A program made the position numbers and the translations under genes. Below, piece by piece: positions 10,500 to 19,601 of a DNA stretch of 64,000 nucleotides. Every line of letters starts with the position of its first letter. Within the stretch, counting starts at the first letter, position 1. The stretch is from an uncultured Lachnospiraceae bacterium. GTDB lineage: Bacteria; Bacillota; Clostridia; Lachnospirales; Lachnospiraceae. The notes beneath the pieces were generated by a model, which worked only from the letters and a program-made list of their open reading frames with translations, ran no database searches and was not told the origin of the DNA. Location of the stretch: positions 1 through 64,000 of the forward strand of contig CANRFZ010000008.1 in the NCBI GenBank assembly GCA_947630025.1. Direction: 5' to 3'.

Positions 10500-11367
10500 T
10501 TTGAGAGCGGCAGATCTCCACACACATTCCAACCGATCCGACGGCAGCTACTCTCCCACCCGGCTGGTGGACTATGCCGTCGAAAAGAAGCTCTGCGCCG
10601 TTGCGCTGACCGACCACGACACGGTGGACGGACTGACGGAAGCCATCACCCACGCCAGAGAACTGGCGCAGGCCGGACGCCCCTCGACAGAGGTCGTGCC
10701 GGGAATCGAATTTTCCACCAGACACGGCGACAGGGACATTCACATCGTGGGACTCTACATCGCCTATGAGTCGCCGGCGTTTGTGAGCCGCCTGCAGGGA
10801 TTTGTGGATTCCCGCACGAGGCGCAATATCAAGATGTGCGGCAATCTGCAGGAGGCGGGCATCGACATCACCTACGAGAAGCTGCAGGCATTTGCGGCGG
10901 ACGCCGTGATCACGAGAGCGCACTATGCGTCCTATCTGTTTGAAAAAGGGTATGTCAAGAACAGGCAGGAGGCTTTTGCCAAATATCTGGGCGACCACAC
11001 GAAGTATTTCGTTCCCCGCGAAAAGGTCACGCCCGCGCAGGCCATCGAGCTGATCCTCGGTGTGGGCGGCATCCCGATTCTGGCGCACCCGCCGCTCTAC
11101 CATATGGGAAATGACGCGCTGGAAAGTCTCGTCCGCGAATTAAAGGACGCCGGCCTGATGGGAATCGAGGCGATCTATAGCACCTACACCAATCAGGACG
11201 AGCGGGACATGATGCGGCTGGCGGACAGGTACGATCTGCTCATCAGCGGCGGTTCGGACTTCCACGGCGACAATAAGCCGGGACTCGATCTGGGCACGGG
11301 CTACGGCAGCCTGTTTGTGCCGGAAAGTATGCTGGACAACATCAAGCGCATCGTCATGAACCGCTGA
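10492..11367 (+). CDS. PHP-domain phosphoesterase (RNase AM / nucleoside 3',5'-bisphosphatase type), 291 aa
   Basis: Metal-binding PHP motifs are evident: DLHTHSNRSDGSYSP near the N-terminus, TDHDT, then PGIEFS, LAHPPLY and SGGSDFHG near the C-terminus. The size and layout match the YciV/TrpH family, which acts on 3',5'-nucleotides and short RNA 5' ends. The start (10492) overlaps the ABC-F stop, with GAGGAAGAGG upstream, so translation is coupled. Substrate is inferred from the family. Confidence 0.9.
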   Translation: MTDLRAADLHTHSNRSDGSYSPTRLVDYAVEKKLCAVALTDHDTVDGLTEAITHARELAQAGRPSTEVVPGIEFSTRHGDRDIHIVGLYIAYESPAFVSRLQGFVDSRTRRNIKMCGNLQEAGIDITYEKLQAFAADAVITRAHYASYLFEKGYVKNRQEAFAKYLGDHTKYFVPREKVTPAQAIELILGVGGIPILAHPPLYHMGNDALESLVRELKDAGLMGIEAIYSTYTNQDERDMMRLADRYDLLISGGSDFHGDNKPGLDLGTGYGSLFVPESMLDNIKRIVMNR

Positions 11368-11386
11368 GAGCCGAGGTGAGTTTCCG

Positions 11387-12193
11387 ATGAAAATACTGTT
11401 TACCGATCTGGACGGCACCCTCTTAAACAACCGGAGCGCCGTCACGCCGAATACCAAAGCGTTTCTGACCGACTTTCTCTCACAGGGCAACCGCCTTGTC
11501 TTTTCTTCCGGCAGGCCGCTGGACAGCATCCGGGAAGTCAAGGAGCTGGCGGGGCTGACGCAGCCGGGCATTCTGGCCATCGCAAACAACGGCTCCCTCG
11601 TCTACGACTTCGACCGTGAGGCGCCGATTCTGGAGCGGACGATGCCCTTTTCCTATGTATCGTATCTGCAGCAGGCGGCTGCGGAGCTGCACTTGCACAT
11701 CCAGACCTACACCCGCCGCGCGGTAGTCTCCCATGCGGAGGACGAGGAGATTCGCTTCTACAGGCGGCGCATCCATCTGCCGCTGCTATTGGCGGACGAT
11801 TTCCTGTCCGTTCTCACCGAGGAACCTTACAAAATGCTTGTCATCGACCTGCACGACCACGACAGGCTGCTGGCTTTCTGCAGCCGCATCGCAGCGTGGG
11901 CCGAAGGCCGGATACAATATATCTTTTCCAACGAGATGTATCTGGAACTGTTTGCCAAAGATGCGGGCAAAGGAAATGCCGTCAGATTTGTCTGTGATTA
12001 CTTCGGCGTGCCGCTCTCCGACGCCTATGCGTCCGGCGACGCGGACAACGATATCTCGATGCTGCAGGCCGCCGGAACCGGCATCGCCATGGCCAACGCA
12101 GCGCCCCGCGTCAAAGAAGCCGCCGATATCGTCACCGATCTGGACAACGATAAGGACGGCCTCGCCGAATGTATGCGCCGGCTGCTGGCCTGA
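11387..12193 (+). CDS. Cof-type HAD-superfamily hydrolase, 268 aa
   Basis: HAD motif I FTDLDGTLL (nucleophile Asp), motif II FSSGR, a cap of the Cof (C2) type, and motifs III/IV ending in SGDADNDISML. These sugar-phosphate or FMN phosphatases are cytoplasmic and Mg-dependent. It is the last gene of the plus-strand trio and ends 2 bp from the end of a convergent minus-strand gene. The exact substrate cannot be read from sequence. Confidence 0.93.
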   Translation: MKILFTDLDGTLLNNRSAVTPNTKAFLTDFLSQGNRLVFSSGRPLDSIREVKELAGLTQPGILAIANNGSLVYDFDREAPILERTMPFSYVSYLQQAAAELHLHIQTYTRRAVVSHAEDEEIRFYRRRIHLPLLLADDFLSVLTEEPYKMLVIDLHDHDRLLAFCSRIAAWAEGRIQYIFSNEMYLELFAKDAGKGNAVRFVCDYFGVPLSDAYASGDADNDISMLQAAGTGIAMANAAPRVKEAADIVTDLDNDKDGLAECMRRLLA

Positions 12194-12195
12194 CG

Positions 12196-12453
12196 CTATC
12201 CCTCCACGATCAGATATCTTCCGTCGCCTATGTCAAACACTTCGTCCGCCTCCAGGATCGCGTCCTCGTCGGCCTCCTCCATGTCCACGCCTTCTTCCTC
12301 AAAATACTCCCACACTTCACGCTTGGAATTTACGACGACCGCCATGCAGTCTTCGAGAAATTCTTCCGCCTCCTCCACCGTCTCGGCCACCCGCTCCGGG
12401 AACAGCCTCTCCTGATGGTTCAGAAAGTATTGTAACACCTCGTCATCGTACAT
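12196..12453 (-). CDS. Small acidic conserved protein of unknown function, 85 aa
   Basis: About a third of the residues are Asp or Glu. Notable blocks are EEAEEFLEDCMAVVV and the end GDGRYLIVEG. I do not recognise a domain with a known function, though similar small proteins accompany maf in related genomes. It starts 9 bp after the maf stop behind TAGGAGGTTACG, so it is the last gene of the polyphosphate run. Confidence 0.75.
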   Translation of the reverse strand: MYDDEVLQYFLNHQERLFPERVAETVEEAEEFLEDCMAVVVNSKREVWEYFEEEGVDMEEADEDAILEADEVFDIGDGRYLIVEG

Positions 12454-12462
12454 CGTAACCTC

Positions 12463-13053
12463 CTAGAGCAAAAGCCCTCGCTTCTTTAATTCCTGATAAA
12501 CCCTGCCCGCCGGCAGTCCCACGACATTGTTGTAATCGCCGCGGATGCCCCGGATATAAGCGGCGCACCGCCCCTGAATCGCATAGGCGCCCGCCTTGTC
12601 CATGGGCTCGCCGCTGTCCACATAGGCGCGGATCTCCTCCGCCGTCATCGGAAACATCGTTACTTCCGTACACTCGCTGAACGTATCGTACATCGGCGGA
12701 CGGACGCCGCTTTTCCACGCCAGCGTCACGCCGGTATAGACCTGATGGCTGCCGCCCTGCAGCCTGCCCAGCATTCCCGCCGCGTCCTCCCGGTCCGCGG
12801 GTTTTCCCAGTATCCCGCCCCGGCAGGAGACCACCGTATCCGCGCCGATGACGGCGAAATCCGTCTCGCCCCGCTGCGCCAGCCTGCCGCACACGTCCGC
12901 CGCTTTCTGGCGGGAAAGTTCCTCCACCACTTCGGCGGGTTCGGTGCAAGTGATCTTTTCTTCCACGCCGCTTGGCAGAACTTCAAACGAAAGCCCGATC
13001 TGTTTGAGCAGTTCTGTGCGTCTGGGCGACGCCGATGCCAGATAGATCTTCAT
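12463..13053 (-). CDS. maf: Maf nucleoside-triphosphate pyrophosphatase, 196 aa
   Basis: Hydrolyses dTTP/UTP or modified NTPs to NMP plus PPi. The start is placed at MKIYLASASPRRTELL (13053) because GGGAGGAATG lies just upstream and the Maf motif begins here; the longer frame only adds an Arg-rich run that overlaps ppk1. Motifs: SASPRR, GADTVVSCRGGILGKP, and DKAGAYAIQGRCAAYI. It begins one base after the ppk1 stop. Confidence 0.93.
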   Translation of the reverse strand: MKIYLASASPRRTELLKQIGLSFEVLPSGVEEKITCTEPAEVVEELSRQKAADVCGRLAQRGETDFAVIGADTVVSCRGGILGKPADREDAAGMLGRLQGGSHQVYTGVTLAWKSGVRPPMYDTFSECTEVTMFPMTAEEIRAYVDSGEPMDKAGAYAIQGRCAAYIRGIRGDYNNVVGLPAGRVYQELKKRGLLL

Positions 13054-13054
13054 G

Positions 13055-15208
13055 TCACGCCATTCCTCCCCTGCTGCCGCTCTCCTCCGTCTCCGTCTCA
13101 TGGCGCGTCTCTGGGACAAACACTCTGCGGTTGCCGTTCTCCTCCTCACTGTGCGCCGACTCTCTGGCCTCCATGCAGAAGTGAAGCTGGGCGTTGAACG
13201 TCTCGCGCCCTCTCCGATCCGGCTTCTCGTAGCTGCCGTCGGGCCGCAGCTCGGACGCCTTCACCGTATCTTTGAGCTGGCATTCCAGAATATCGCGCAG
13301 CTTCTGCTGCAGGCGCGGCTTCTCCACCGGGAACAGGATCTCCACGCGCCTCTCCAGATTCCGCGGCATCCAGTCCGCGCTGGAGCAGTAATATTCCGGC
13401 TTGCCGTCGTTGTGAAAATAAAAGATTCTGGCGTGTTCCAAAAAGTTGCCGACGATCGAGCGCACCGTGATGTTCTCGCTGACGCCTTTGACGCCGGTGC
13501 GCAGGCAGCAGATGCCCCGGACGATCAGCTCGATGCGCACGCCCGCGGCGGATGCCTCGTACAGCGCCTGGATGATATCCTTGTCGCACAGGGAATTGAT
13601 CTTGGCGATGATATGCGCCTCCCTGCCCCGTCCGGCATATTCCGTCTCCCGCCGGATCAGGTACAGGAACCGGTCTTTAAGCCAGAGCGGTGCCAGCGAC
13701 AGTTTGTTCCAGTTGCGCGGCTCCGAATAGCCGGACAACATATTAAACACCGCCGTGGCGTCCTCGCCGATCTCCTCCGAGCAGGTAAAAAGCCCCACGT
13801 CCGTATACAGCTTCGCCGTCGTGTTATTGTAATTGCCCGTTCCGAGATGGACGTATCTGCGTATGCCGTCCTCCTCGCGCCGCACCACCAGCGTGATCTT
13901 ACTGTGAGTCTTCAACCCCACCAGTCCGTAGATGACATGGCAGCCCGCCTTCTCCAGTTTTTTGGCCCAGACGATATTGTTTTCCTCGTCGAAACGCGCT
14001 TTCAGCTCCACCAGCACGGACACCTGTTTTCCGTTGTCCGCCGCCTGCGCCAGCGCCGCGACGATAGGGGAATTGCCGCTGACACGGTACAAGGTCTGCT
14101 TGATCGCCAGCACGTCGGGATCTTTCGCCGCCTGCCGGATAAAGTTCACCACCGGCTCGAACGTCTGATAGGGATGGTGCATCAGAATGTCGCCTTCCCG
14201 GATAGCGGCAAAGACATCACTCCCCTGCATCAGTTCCGGCACCGGCTGAGGCGGCAGATACCCGTGCTCTTTCAGGTGGTCGAAGCCGTCCATACCGTAC
14301 ATTTTCATCAGGAAAGTCAGATCCAGCGGGCCGTTGATGGCATAGATCGCTTCCTTCTCGATCCCCAGCTCCTCCCGCAGGAATCCCAGCAGCTTTTCGT
14401 CGATACCCGCCTCCACTTCCAGACGGATCACCTCGCCCCACTGCCGTTTCTTTAGCTGCTTCTCGATCTCCTGCAGCAGATCCGCCGCCTCGTCCTCCTC
14501 GATCGTCAGGTCGGAATCCCGCATGACGCGGAACGGATAGCTGCACACGATATCGTAATTCAGGAACAGTTTGTCGATATTGCGCTCGATCACTTCCTCT
14601 AACAGGATGATCTTCGTCTGGTTTTCGCCGGGGATATTCACCAGACGCGACAGGACGCTGGGCACCTGCACCATGGCAAAGTCCAGTTCTTCCCCGCCGT
14701 TCTTCTTTTTCATCAGGGCGCCCAGATTCAGCGAACGGTTGCGGATCAGCGGAAACGGTCTGGAGGAATCCACCGCCATCGGGGTGAGCACCGGATAGAC
14801 GTCCTCCATAAAATAGCGATCCACGTACGCGCCCTCCTCCGCGCTCAGATCCTCGTGGTGCCTGATGATACGGATGCCGTTCTCCGCCAGCTGCGGCATC
14901 AGCGAACGATTGTAGGTATTGTACTGCTGCTCCACCAGCCGGTGAGTCTCCTCCGCGACTTTGACAAGCTGCTCCTTCACCGTCATGCCGGAAATGTCCT
15001 TTTTCTTATAACCGGCATCCGCCATGCTTTTCAGCGACGCCACGCGGATCATAAAAAACTCGTCCAGATTCGACGCGGTGATGCTTAGGAATTTCAGCCG
15101 TTCAAATAGCGGATTGCTCTTATCCTTGGCCTCTCCCAGCACCCGCCTGTCAAAGAGCAGCCAGCTCAGTTCTCTGTTGGTGTAATACTCCTCTTTCGCA
15201 AAGTCCAT
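13055..15208 (-). CDS. ppk1: Polyphosphate kinase 1, 717 aa
   Basis: Makes polyphosphate from ATP at the membrane or in granules. The N-terminal domain starts YTNRELSWLLFDRRVL and contains LDEFFMIRVASLK. The catalytic half has HHPYQTF, AIKQTLYRVS, LVELKARFDEENN, and LKTHSKI with the phosphorylated His, then HLGTGNYN. A C-terminal tail of about 30 charged residues follows the core. It sits between ppx and maf, which puts synthesis and breakdown of polyphosphate on one transcript. Confidence 0.97.
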   Translation of the reverse strand: MDFAKEEYYTNRELSWLLFDRRVLGEAKDKSNPLFERLKFLSITASNLDEFFMIRVASLKSMADAGYKKKDISGMTVKEQLVKVAEETHRLVEQQYNTYNRSLMPQLAENGIRIIRHHEDLSAEEGAYVDRYFMEDVYPVLTPMAVDSSRPFPLIRNRSLNLGALMKKKNGGEELDFAMVQVPSVLSRLVNIPGENQTKIILLEEVIERNIDKLFLNYDIVCSYPFRVMRDSDLTIEEDEAADLLQEIEKQLKKRQWGEVIRLEVEAGIDEKLLGFLREELGIEKEAIYAINGPLDLTFLMKMYGMDGFDHLKEHGYLPPQPVPELMQGSDVFAAIREGDILMHHPYQTFEPVVNFIRQAAKDPDVLAIKQTLYRVSGNSPIVAALAQAADNGKQVSVLVELKARFDEENNIVWAKKLEKAGCHVIYGLVGLKTHSKITLVVRREEDGIRRYVHLGTGNYNNTTAKLYTDVGLFTCSEEIGEDATAVFNMLSGYSEPRNWNKLSLAPLWLKDRFLYLIRRETEYAGRGREAHIIAKINSLCDKDIIQALYEASAAGVRIELIVRGICCLRTGVKGVSENITVRSIVGNFLEHARIFYFHNDGKPEYYCSSADWMPRNLERRVEILFPVEKPRLQQKLRDILECQLKDTVKASELRPDGSYEKPDRRGRETFNAQLHFCMEARESAHSEEENGNRRVFVPETRHETETEESGSRGGMA

Positions 15209-15225
15209 CTCTGCCCCAGCCTTTC

Positions 15226-16755
15226 TCAGCTTTTCTGCCGGATCACGGGGCGGACGCTGTATACTTCCTCAAAGAAATCCGCCCTCTTTGCAAACAGTCC
15301 TTTTTCCAGCGTCACATCCAGCGACGCATCCACGGTTATGATAAGCTGCTGATCCTTTAACGTTGTCTTTACATTTTTAAACTTCTGCTTGTGGCTCCGA
15401 TCCAGCCCGTTGGCCACCCGCAGGATCGCGGTGAGCTTGGCGATCGTCAGGTAGTCGTCGCCGGTGAGGAGGCTGTCCTTGCCCATCGTCTCATAGTAGT
15501 CAAATTCCAGATGGTTGTACTTGACGACGTTGGCCACGATCTCCCTCTCCACATGGGACAGGCCGATGATCTCCGTGGACATGATGATATTGTAGGAGCA
15601 CTCGCCCAGATTCACCAGACTGATGTACTTGCCGCAGTCGTGCAGGATCGTCGCGATCTGCAGCAGGAGCCGCTCCCGCCGGCCCAGCCCGTGCACCTTT
15701 TTCATACTGTCATAGATCCGCAGCGCGATCCGCTCCAGCGTCTCGCCCCTGCGCCTGCTCCCCATATACCGCTTGCTGATCTCCTTGGCGCTCTCGATGA
15801 TATCCTGCTCGAAATCGTGGCTGGCCTTTAACAGGCCGCTCTTTTCGGCGTATTCGTAAGCGATGCCGTCGCACAGCGTCACGCCGGGCACCCAGATCAG
15901 CCCCGCGCCCATCACCTTGGCGATCCGGTTGAGCAGAATCCCGGAGATAAAGAGCATCGGCACATTTTCCTCCGGCATTCCCAGCACGCCCGCCACATCC
16001 CGCACCGACCGCATCAGCATCCGCCGCAGGAAATCCTCCATCGCCTCCGCCTGCACGCGCCTGCTCTCCAGCCCGGCAACATTTTTGCCTACGACGCCGG
16101 AAATGTAATCGTCCACAACGATGATGTTTTCTATCGTCCTGTCTTTCAGATACAGTTTCTTAAACACCGCGAACTGCGAGCTGATGATCTCGTCCAGTAT
16201 CTCCTCTTTCTGGTCGTGGCGGAGGTTCAGCCGCCCCAGCTGATCCTGCAGCCGCAGCACGCCCAGCCGCATATTCTGTGTGGTGACCAGCACGTCCTTG
16301 TCAAAGAGCGAGACCTGAATGCTGCCCCCGCCGATATCCACGATGGCGGTGCCCTTCTCGATGATCCGGTTGAAATCGTCGCCGATGGACGCTATGGCCT
16401 TGTAATTCAGGAAACGCTGCTCCGAATTGCTCAGGACGTCGATGCGGATGCCCGTGCGCTGGGCGATCTGATCCAGCACGATCATGCGGTTGTCCGTCTC
16501 CCGGATGGCGCTCGTGCCGTATGCCTTGTAGCGGTCTACCCGGTAGCCCGCCATGATATCGTGGTAGTCGCACAGTACGCGGCAGAGTTCATCCACCCGC
16601 TGGTTACCGATTTTGCCCGTGGCAAACGTATCCGTTCCCAGATCGATGCGGTGTCTGATGTGGTCGATCTCTTTCATGCCGCTTCCGGCGGATATCTCAA
16701 ATATCTTCATGTCCAGCTCATAAGAGCCGACGTCTATCGCCGCAAATACTTTCAT
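15226..16755 (-). CDS. Ppx/GppA phosphatase with C-terminal HD domain, 509 aa
   Basis: The N-terminal ~300 residues show the ASKHA-type Ppx/GppA fold: AAIDVGSYELDMKIFEI at the start, YGTSAIRETDNR, and VDIGGGSIQVSLF. The C-terminal part has an HD-type motif, LHDCGKYISL, and downstream NVVKYNH. Exopolyphosphatase (or pppGpp hydrolase) activity is expected from the family. Placement 17 bp upstream of ppk1 supports a polyphosphate role. The first phosphate-binding motif reads DVGSYELDM where Ppx usually has D.GSNS.. , so activity should not be assumed equal to the classical enzyme. Confidence 0.9.
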   Translation of the reverse strand: MKVFAAIDVGSYELDMKIFEISAGSGMKEIDHIRHRIDLGTDTFATGKIGNQRVDELCRVLCDYHDIMAGYRVDRYKAYGTSAIRETDNRMIVLDQIAQRTGIRIDVLSNSEQRFLNYKAIASIGDDFNRIIEKGTAIVDIGGGSIQVSLFDKDVLVTTQNMRLGVLRLQDQLGRLNLRHDQKEEILDEIISSQFAVFKKLYLKDRTIENIIVVDDYISGVVGKNVAGLESRRVQAEAMEDFLRRMLMRSVRDVAGVLGMPEENVPMLFISGILLNRIAKVMGAGLIWVPGVTLCDGIAYEYAEKSGLLKASHDFEQDIIESAKEISKRYMGSRRRGETLERIALRIYDSMKKVHGLGRRERLLLQIATILHDCGKYISLVNLGECSYNIIMSTEIIGLSHVEREIVANVVKYNHLEFDYYETMGKDSLLTGDDYLTIAKLTAILRVANGLDRSHKQKFKNVKTTLKDQQLIITVDASLDVTLEKGLFAKRADFFEEVYSVRPVIRQKS

Positions 16756-16822
16756 ACCCTGTCGTTTCCCCCGCTTTTATGCCTGCTTCGGTTTCGCTTT
16801 ATGCTCCGCTCCGGCCCGCTTC

Positions 16823-18121
16823 TTACGCCTGCTCTCCCATGCGCCTGCAGCCCCGCAGATGGTCGATGAACTGCTGGGCGGTTCTGCCGGAAAGCCCGCC
16901 GTGGGCCAGCTCCCATTTGTTGGCCTCCGCCAATAGTTCCTTCTCGTCCGCCGTGATGCCGTACCGCGCCGCCAGCCCTTTGACGATCTCCTGAAACTGC
17001 TTCTGATCCGGCCCGCCGAAGTAGATCGTCTCGCCGAACCGGTACGCCAGCGACAGTTTCTCCTGCACCGTGTCGGAGGTGTGCATATCCTGCCGCACTT
17101 CCTCCTTATCCTCATAGTTCTCACGGATCAGGTGGCGTCTGTTGGAGGTGGCGTAGATCAGCACATTGTTGGGCTTTTTCTCCAGACCGCCTTCGATCAG
17201 CGCTTTCAGATACTTGTATTCCGTCTCGGACTCCTCGAAGCTCAGGTCGTCCATATAAATGATAAATTTGTAATTCCGGTTTTTCACTTGGGCGATCACG
17301 TCGTTGAGATCCCGGAACTGGTGCCGGTAGAGCTCGATCACTCGCAGCCCTCTGTCATAATATTCATTCGCGATGGCTTTGATGCTGGTGGATTTACCCG
17401 TTCCGGCGTCGCCGAACAGAAGGCAGTTATTGGCCTTCCTGCCCTCCACAAAGGCGTCCGTATTGTCGGTCAGCTTCTTCTTGGGGATCTCGTAGCCGAT
17501 CAAATCCTGTAACTGCACATGGGAAATATTGCGGATCGGCTCGATGCACACGCCGCCGTCGCCGTGCTCCACCCGGAACGCCTTGTGCAGGCCGAATCTC
17601 CCCACGCCGTACTCCCGGTAAAATTCCGTCAGGAGCCCTTTCATCTCCCACACGTTCTCGCTCTCCGCGATCTGCCGCGCCAGACGGCAGATGCGGTCAC
17701 GGATCTTGGTACTATAGATACGGCTTACCGGCACGCTGCCCTGATAGTCCAGAATCACCGCAAACTCCGGCGCTTTCAAGACTTCCGTCATCTCCGTAAA
17801 ATCATAGTCAAACAGTTCCTTAAATATGACAAAGTCGTGCAGCACAAGCTGGTTGATGCTGCCGTCCACCTCGCCCCGGATCTCGCAGGCCACACTGTAA
17901 CTGTTCTCGTTGTTGACCAGCAGATCGGTCAGGTAACAATGCCACAGATTGCCGTTAAACGCATACTCCGCCGCCATCTCCAGCAGTCTGTGCATACAGT
18001 CAAAAAACATCGGCCTGATCCGGTTGTCCCCCGACCGGTAGTGGTCCATCAGCCAGACCAGATCATGAAAAACAGGAGCCTCCCCAAATTCCCTATATAC
18101 GATCAGTTCTTCTTCCCGCAT
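16823..18121 (-). CDS. DUF815-type AAA+ ATPase, 432 aa
   Basis: The C-terminal half is an AAA module with Walker A LFGDAGTGKST, Walker B IIYMDDLSF and a sensor-like ATSNRRHL. The N-terminal ~190 residues have no recognised domain. DUF815 proteins are widespread in Firmicutes and their biological task is not settled. It lies 12 bp after pheA and 67 bp before ppx on the same strand, apparently one transcript. Confidence 0.9.
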   Translation of the reverse strand: MREEELIVYREFGEAPVFHDLVWLMDHYRSGDNRIRPMFFDCMHRLLEMAAEYAFNGNLWHCYLTDLLVNNENSYSVACEIRGEVDGSINQLVLHDFVIFKELFDYDFTEMTEVLKAPEFAVILDYQGSVPVSRIYSTKIRDRICRLARQIAESENVWEMKGLLTEFYREYGVGRFGLHKAFRVEHGDGGVCIEPIRNISHVQLQDLIGYEIPKKKLTDNTDAFVEGRKANNCLLFGDAGTGKSTSIKAIANEYYDRGLRVIELYRHQFRDLNDVIAQVKNRNYKFIIYMDDLSFEESETEYKYLKALIEGGLEKKPNNVLIYATSNRRHLIRENYEDKEEVRQDMHTSDTVQEKLSLAYRFGETIYFGGPDQKQFQEIVKGLAARYGITADEKELLAEANKWELAHGGLSGRTAQQFIDHLRGCRRMGEQA

Positions 18122-18133
18122 GGCTTCCTCCTC

Positions 18134-19261
18134 TTAATAATTCCCCAGAATCTTCATGTTGCGCGCTTCTTCGCGTATGCCGCGGAGCGCGTTCTTCACC
18201 GCGCTGTCCGCCAGATTTCCCTCGAAATCGATAAAGAACCGGTACTCCCAGTTGCGCTCCTCGATGGGCCTGCTCTCGATCTTGGTCATGCTGAGGTTGT
18301 TGTAGATAAAATGCGACAGCATATGATAGAGCGAACCGCTCTCGTGGGGCACTTCCAGACACAGGCTGACCTTGCCCGCATCCTTCCGGAAAATCTTCTG
18401 GTTGGTGACGATGATAAATCGGGTGGAGTTCGTCTCGGACTGGTTCACGCCCTTTTCCAGCACTTCCAGCCCGTAGATCTTCGCCGCCTGCTCGCTGGCG
18501 ATGGCCGCCTGGCTCCTGTCGCCGTCCTCGCTCACCTTGCGGGCGGCGAAAGCGTTGTTCTGCATACTGATCTGCCGCCAGTCATGGGTATTCAGGTAGC
18601 GGGCGCTCTGCATCAACGACTGCGGATGAGAGTAGACGGTGCGGATATCCTCCGGCTTCGTGCCCGGCAGCCCGATCAGACAGTGCTCGATCCGGATGAT
18701 CTGCTCCCCCACGATATAATTCTCATATTCCACCAGCAGGTCGTAGATCTCGCTGACGACGCCCGCCGTGGAATTTTCGATGGGCAGCACCGCGTAGTCC
18801 GCGCTGCCCTCCTCGATGGCGCACATCGCGTCCCGAAACGTGTCCACGTGGAAGCAGTTCACGTTCTCCCCGAAATACTGCAGCGTCGCCATCTGGGAAT
18901 AGGCGCCCTCCGCCCCCTGAAAGACTACCCGCGCATTCTCCAGATCCAGCCTGTCCACGCCGAGAAAGGGCAGCTTCCCATGGGCTCCCGCCTGCGCCAG
19001 CTTATTGTACTGCAGCTTCCTGCTCATGGACATGAGCTGCGCAAAGAGCTCCTGTATGCCGTGGGCGTTGAAATCATTGTGCGCCATCGCCCGCACCGCC
19101 CGGAGCTTCTCCTCCTCCCTGACCGTGTCCAACACCTTTCTGCCGGTCGCTATCTTGTAATCGGCCACGCGGGAGCAAATCTCCATCCGCTCCTCATACA
19201 GCTTTACGATCTGTTCATCGATCCGATCCAACTGTTCGCGCAGTTGTAATAGGTCATCCAT
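18134..19261 (-). CDS. pheA: Bifunctional chorismate mutase / prephenate dehydratase, 375 aa
   Basis: Catalyses chorismate to prephenate to phenylpyruvate in phenylalanine synthesis. An AroQ-type mutase occupies about residues 1-85 (LREQLDRIDEQIVKLYEERM). The dehydratase follows (VVFQGAEGAYSQMA; STAGVV; TRFIIV with the catalytic Thr-Arg-Phe). A C-terminal ACT domain (ESGSLYHML, then KIESRPI) is the phenylalanine-binding regulatory site. All parts are intact, so feedback inhibition is expected. Confidence 0.95.
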   Translation of the reverse strand: MDDLLQLREQLDRIDEQIVKLYEERMEICSRVADYKIATGRKVLDTVREEEKLRAVRAMAHNDFNAHGIQELFAQLMSMSRKLQYNKLAQAGAHGKLPFLGVDRLDLENARVVFQGAEGAYSQMATLQYFGENVNCFHVDTFRDAMCAIEEGSADYAVLPIENSTAGVVSEIYDLLVEYENYIVGEQIIRIEHCLIGLPGTKPEDIRTVYSHPQSLMQSARYLNTHDWRQISMQNNAFAARKVSEDGDRSQAAIASEQAAKIYGLEVLEKGVNQSETNSTRFIIVTNQKIFRKDAGKVSLCLEVPHESGSLYHMLSHFIYNNLSMTKIESRPIEERNWEYRFFIDFEGNLADSAVKNALRGIREEARNMKILGNY

Positions 19262-19380
19262 CCGCTTATCCTCGTCATCTGTGATTTGATTCTGTTTCCG
19301 GCTTCATGCCCGGTGTCTGCATTTCTGCTATTCTATATTCCTTATTCCTATCCCTGATACCATCTTACCCCAAATCCCCC

Positions 19381-19409
19381 TTGATAGCAAGACGGTTTCA
19401 GGCTATAAT
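19381..19409 (+). promoter_or_regulatory. Promoter of the propeller-protein gene, with long leader
   Basis: TTGATA, 17 bp, TATAAT. The expected start (~19416) leaves a ~186-nt untranslated leader to 19601. The leader holds a 35-bp imperfect duplication; GAAAGAGCAGCGC occurs at 19501 and 19536. A longer frame from GTG at 19416 would be leaderless and is not favoured. The gap also faces pheA on the other strand. Confidence 0.75.
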
Positions 19410-19601
19410 GAGACTGTGAAAAACGATTTCGGCGGCGAAAGCCTGCGGGAAGGAATCCGGGCCGCCCTGCTCCGGACTCGCCATGCACAGAAAGCAGCGG
19501 GAAAGAGCAGCGCGGAACAACCGCAAAAGCTGCCGGAAAGAGCAGCGCACAATAGCAAAAACAGACCTTGTAATCAGCCTAAATTTAGAATAGAGGAAAC
19601 T

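Noticed and set aside
19416..19601. N-terminal extension of the propeller-like protein from GTG
   Set aside because: It would begin at the predicted transcription start with no leader, and a good ribosome site precedes the inner ATG at 19602.
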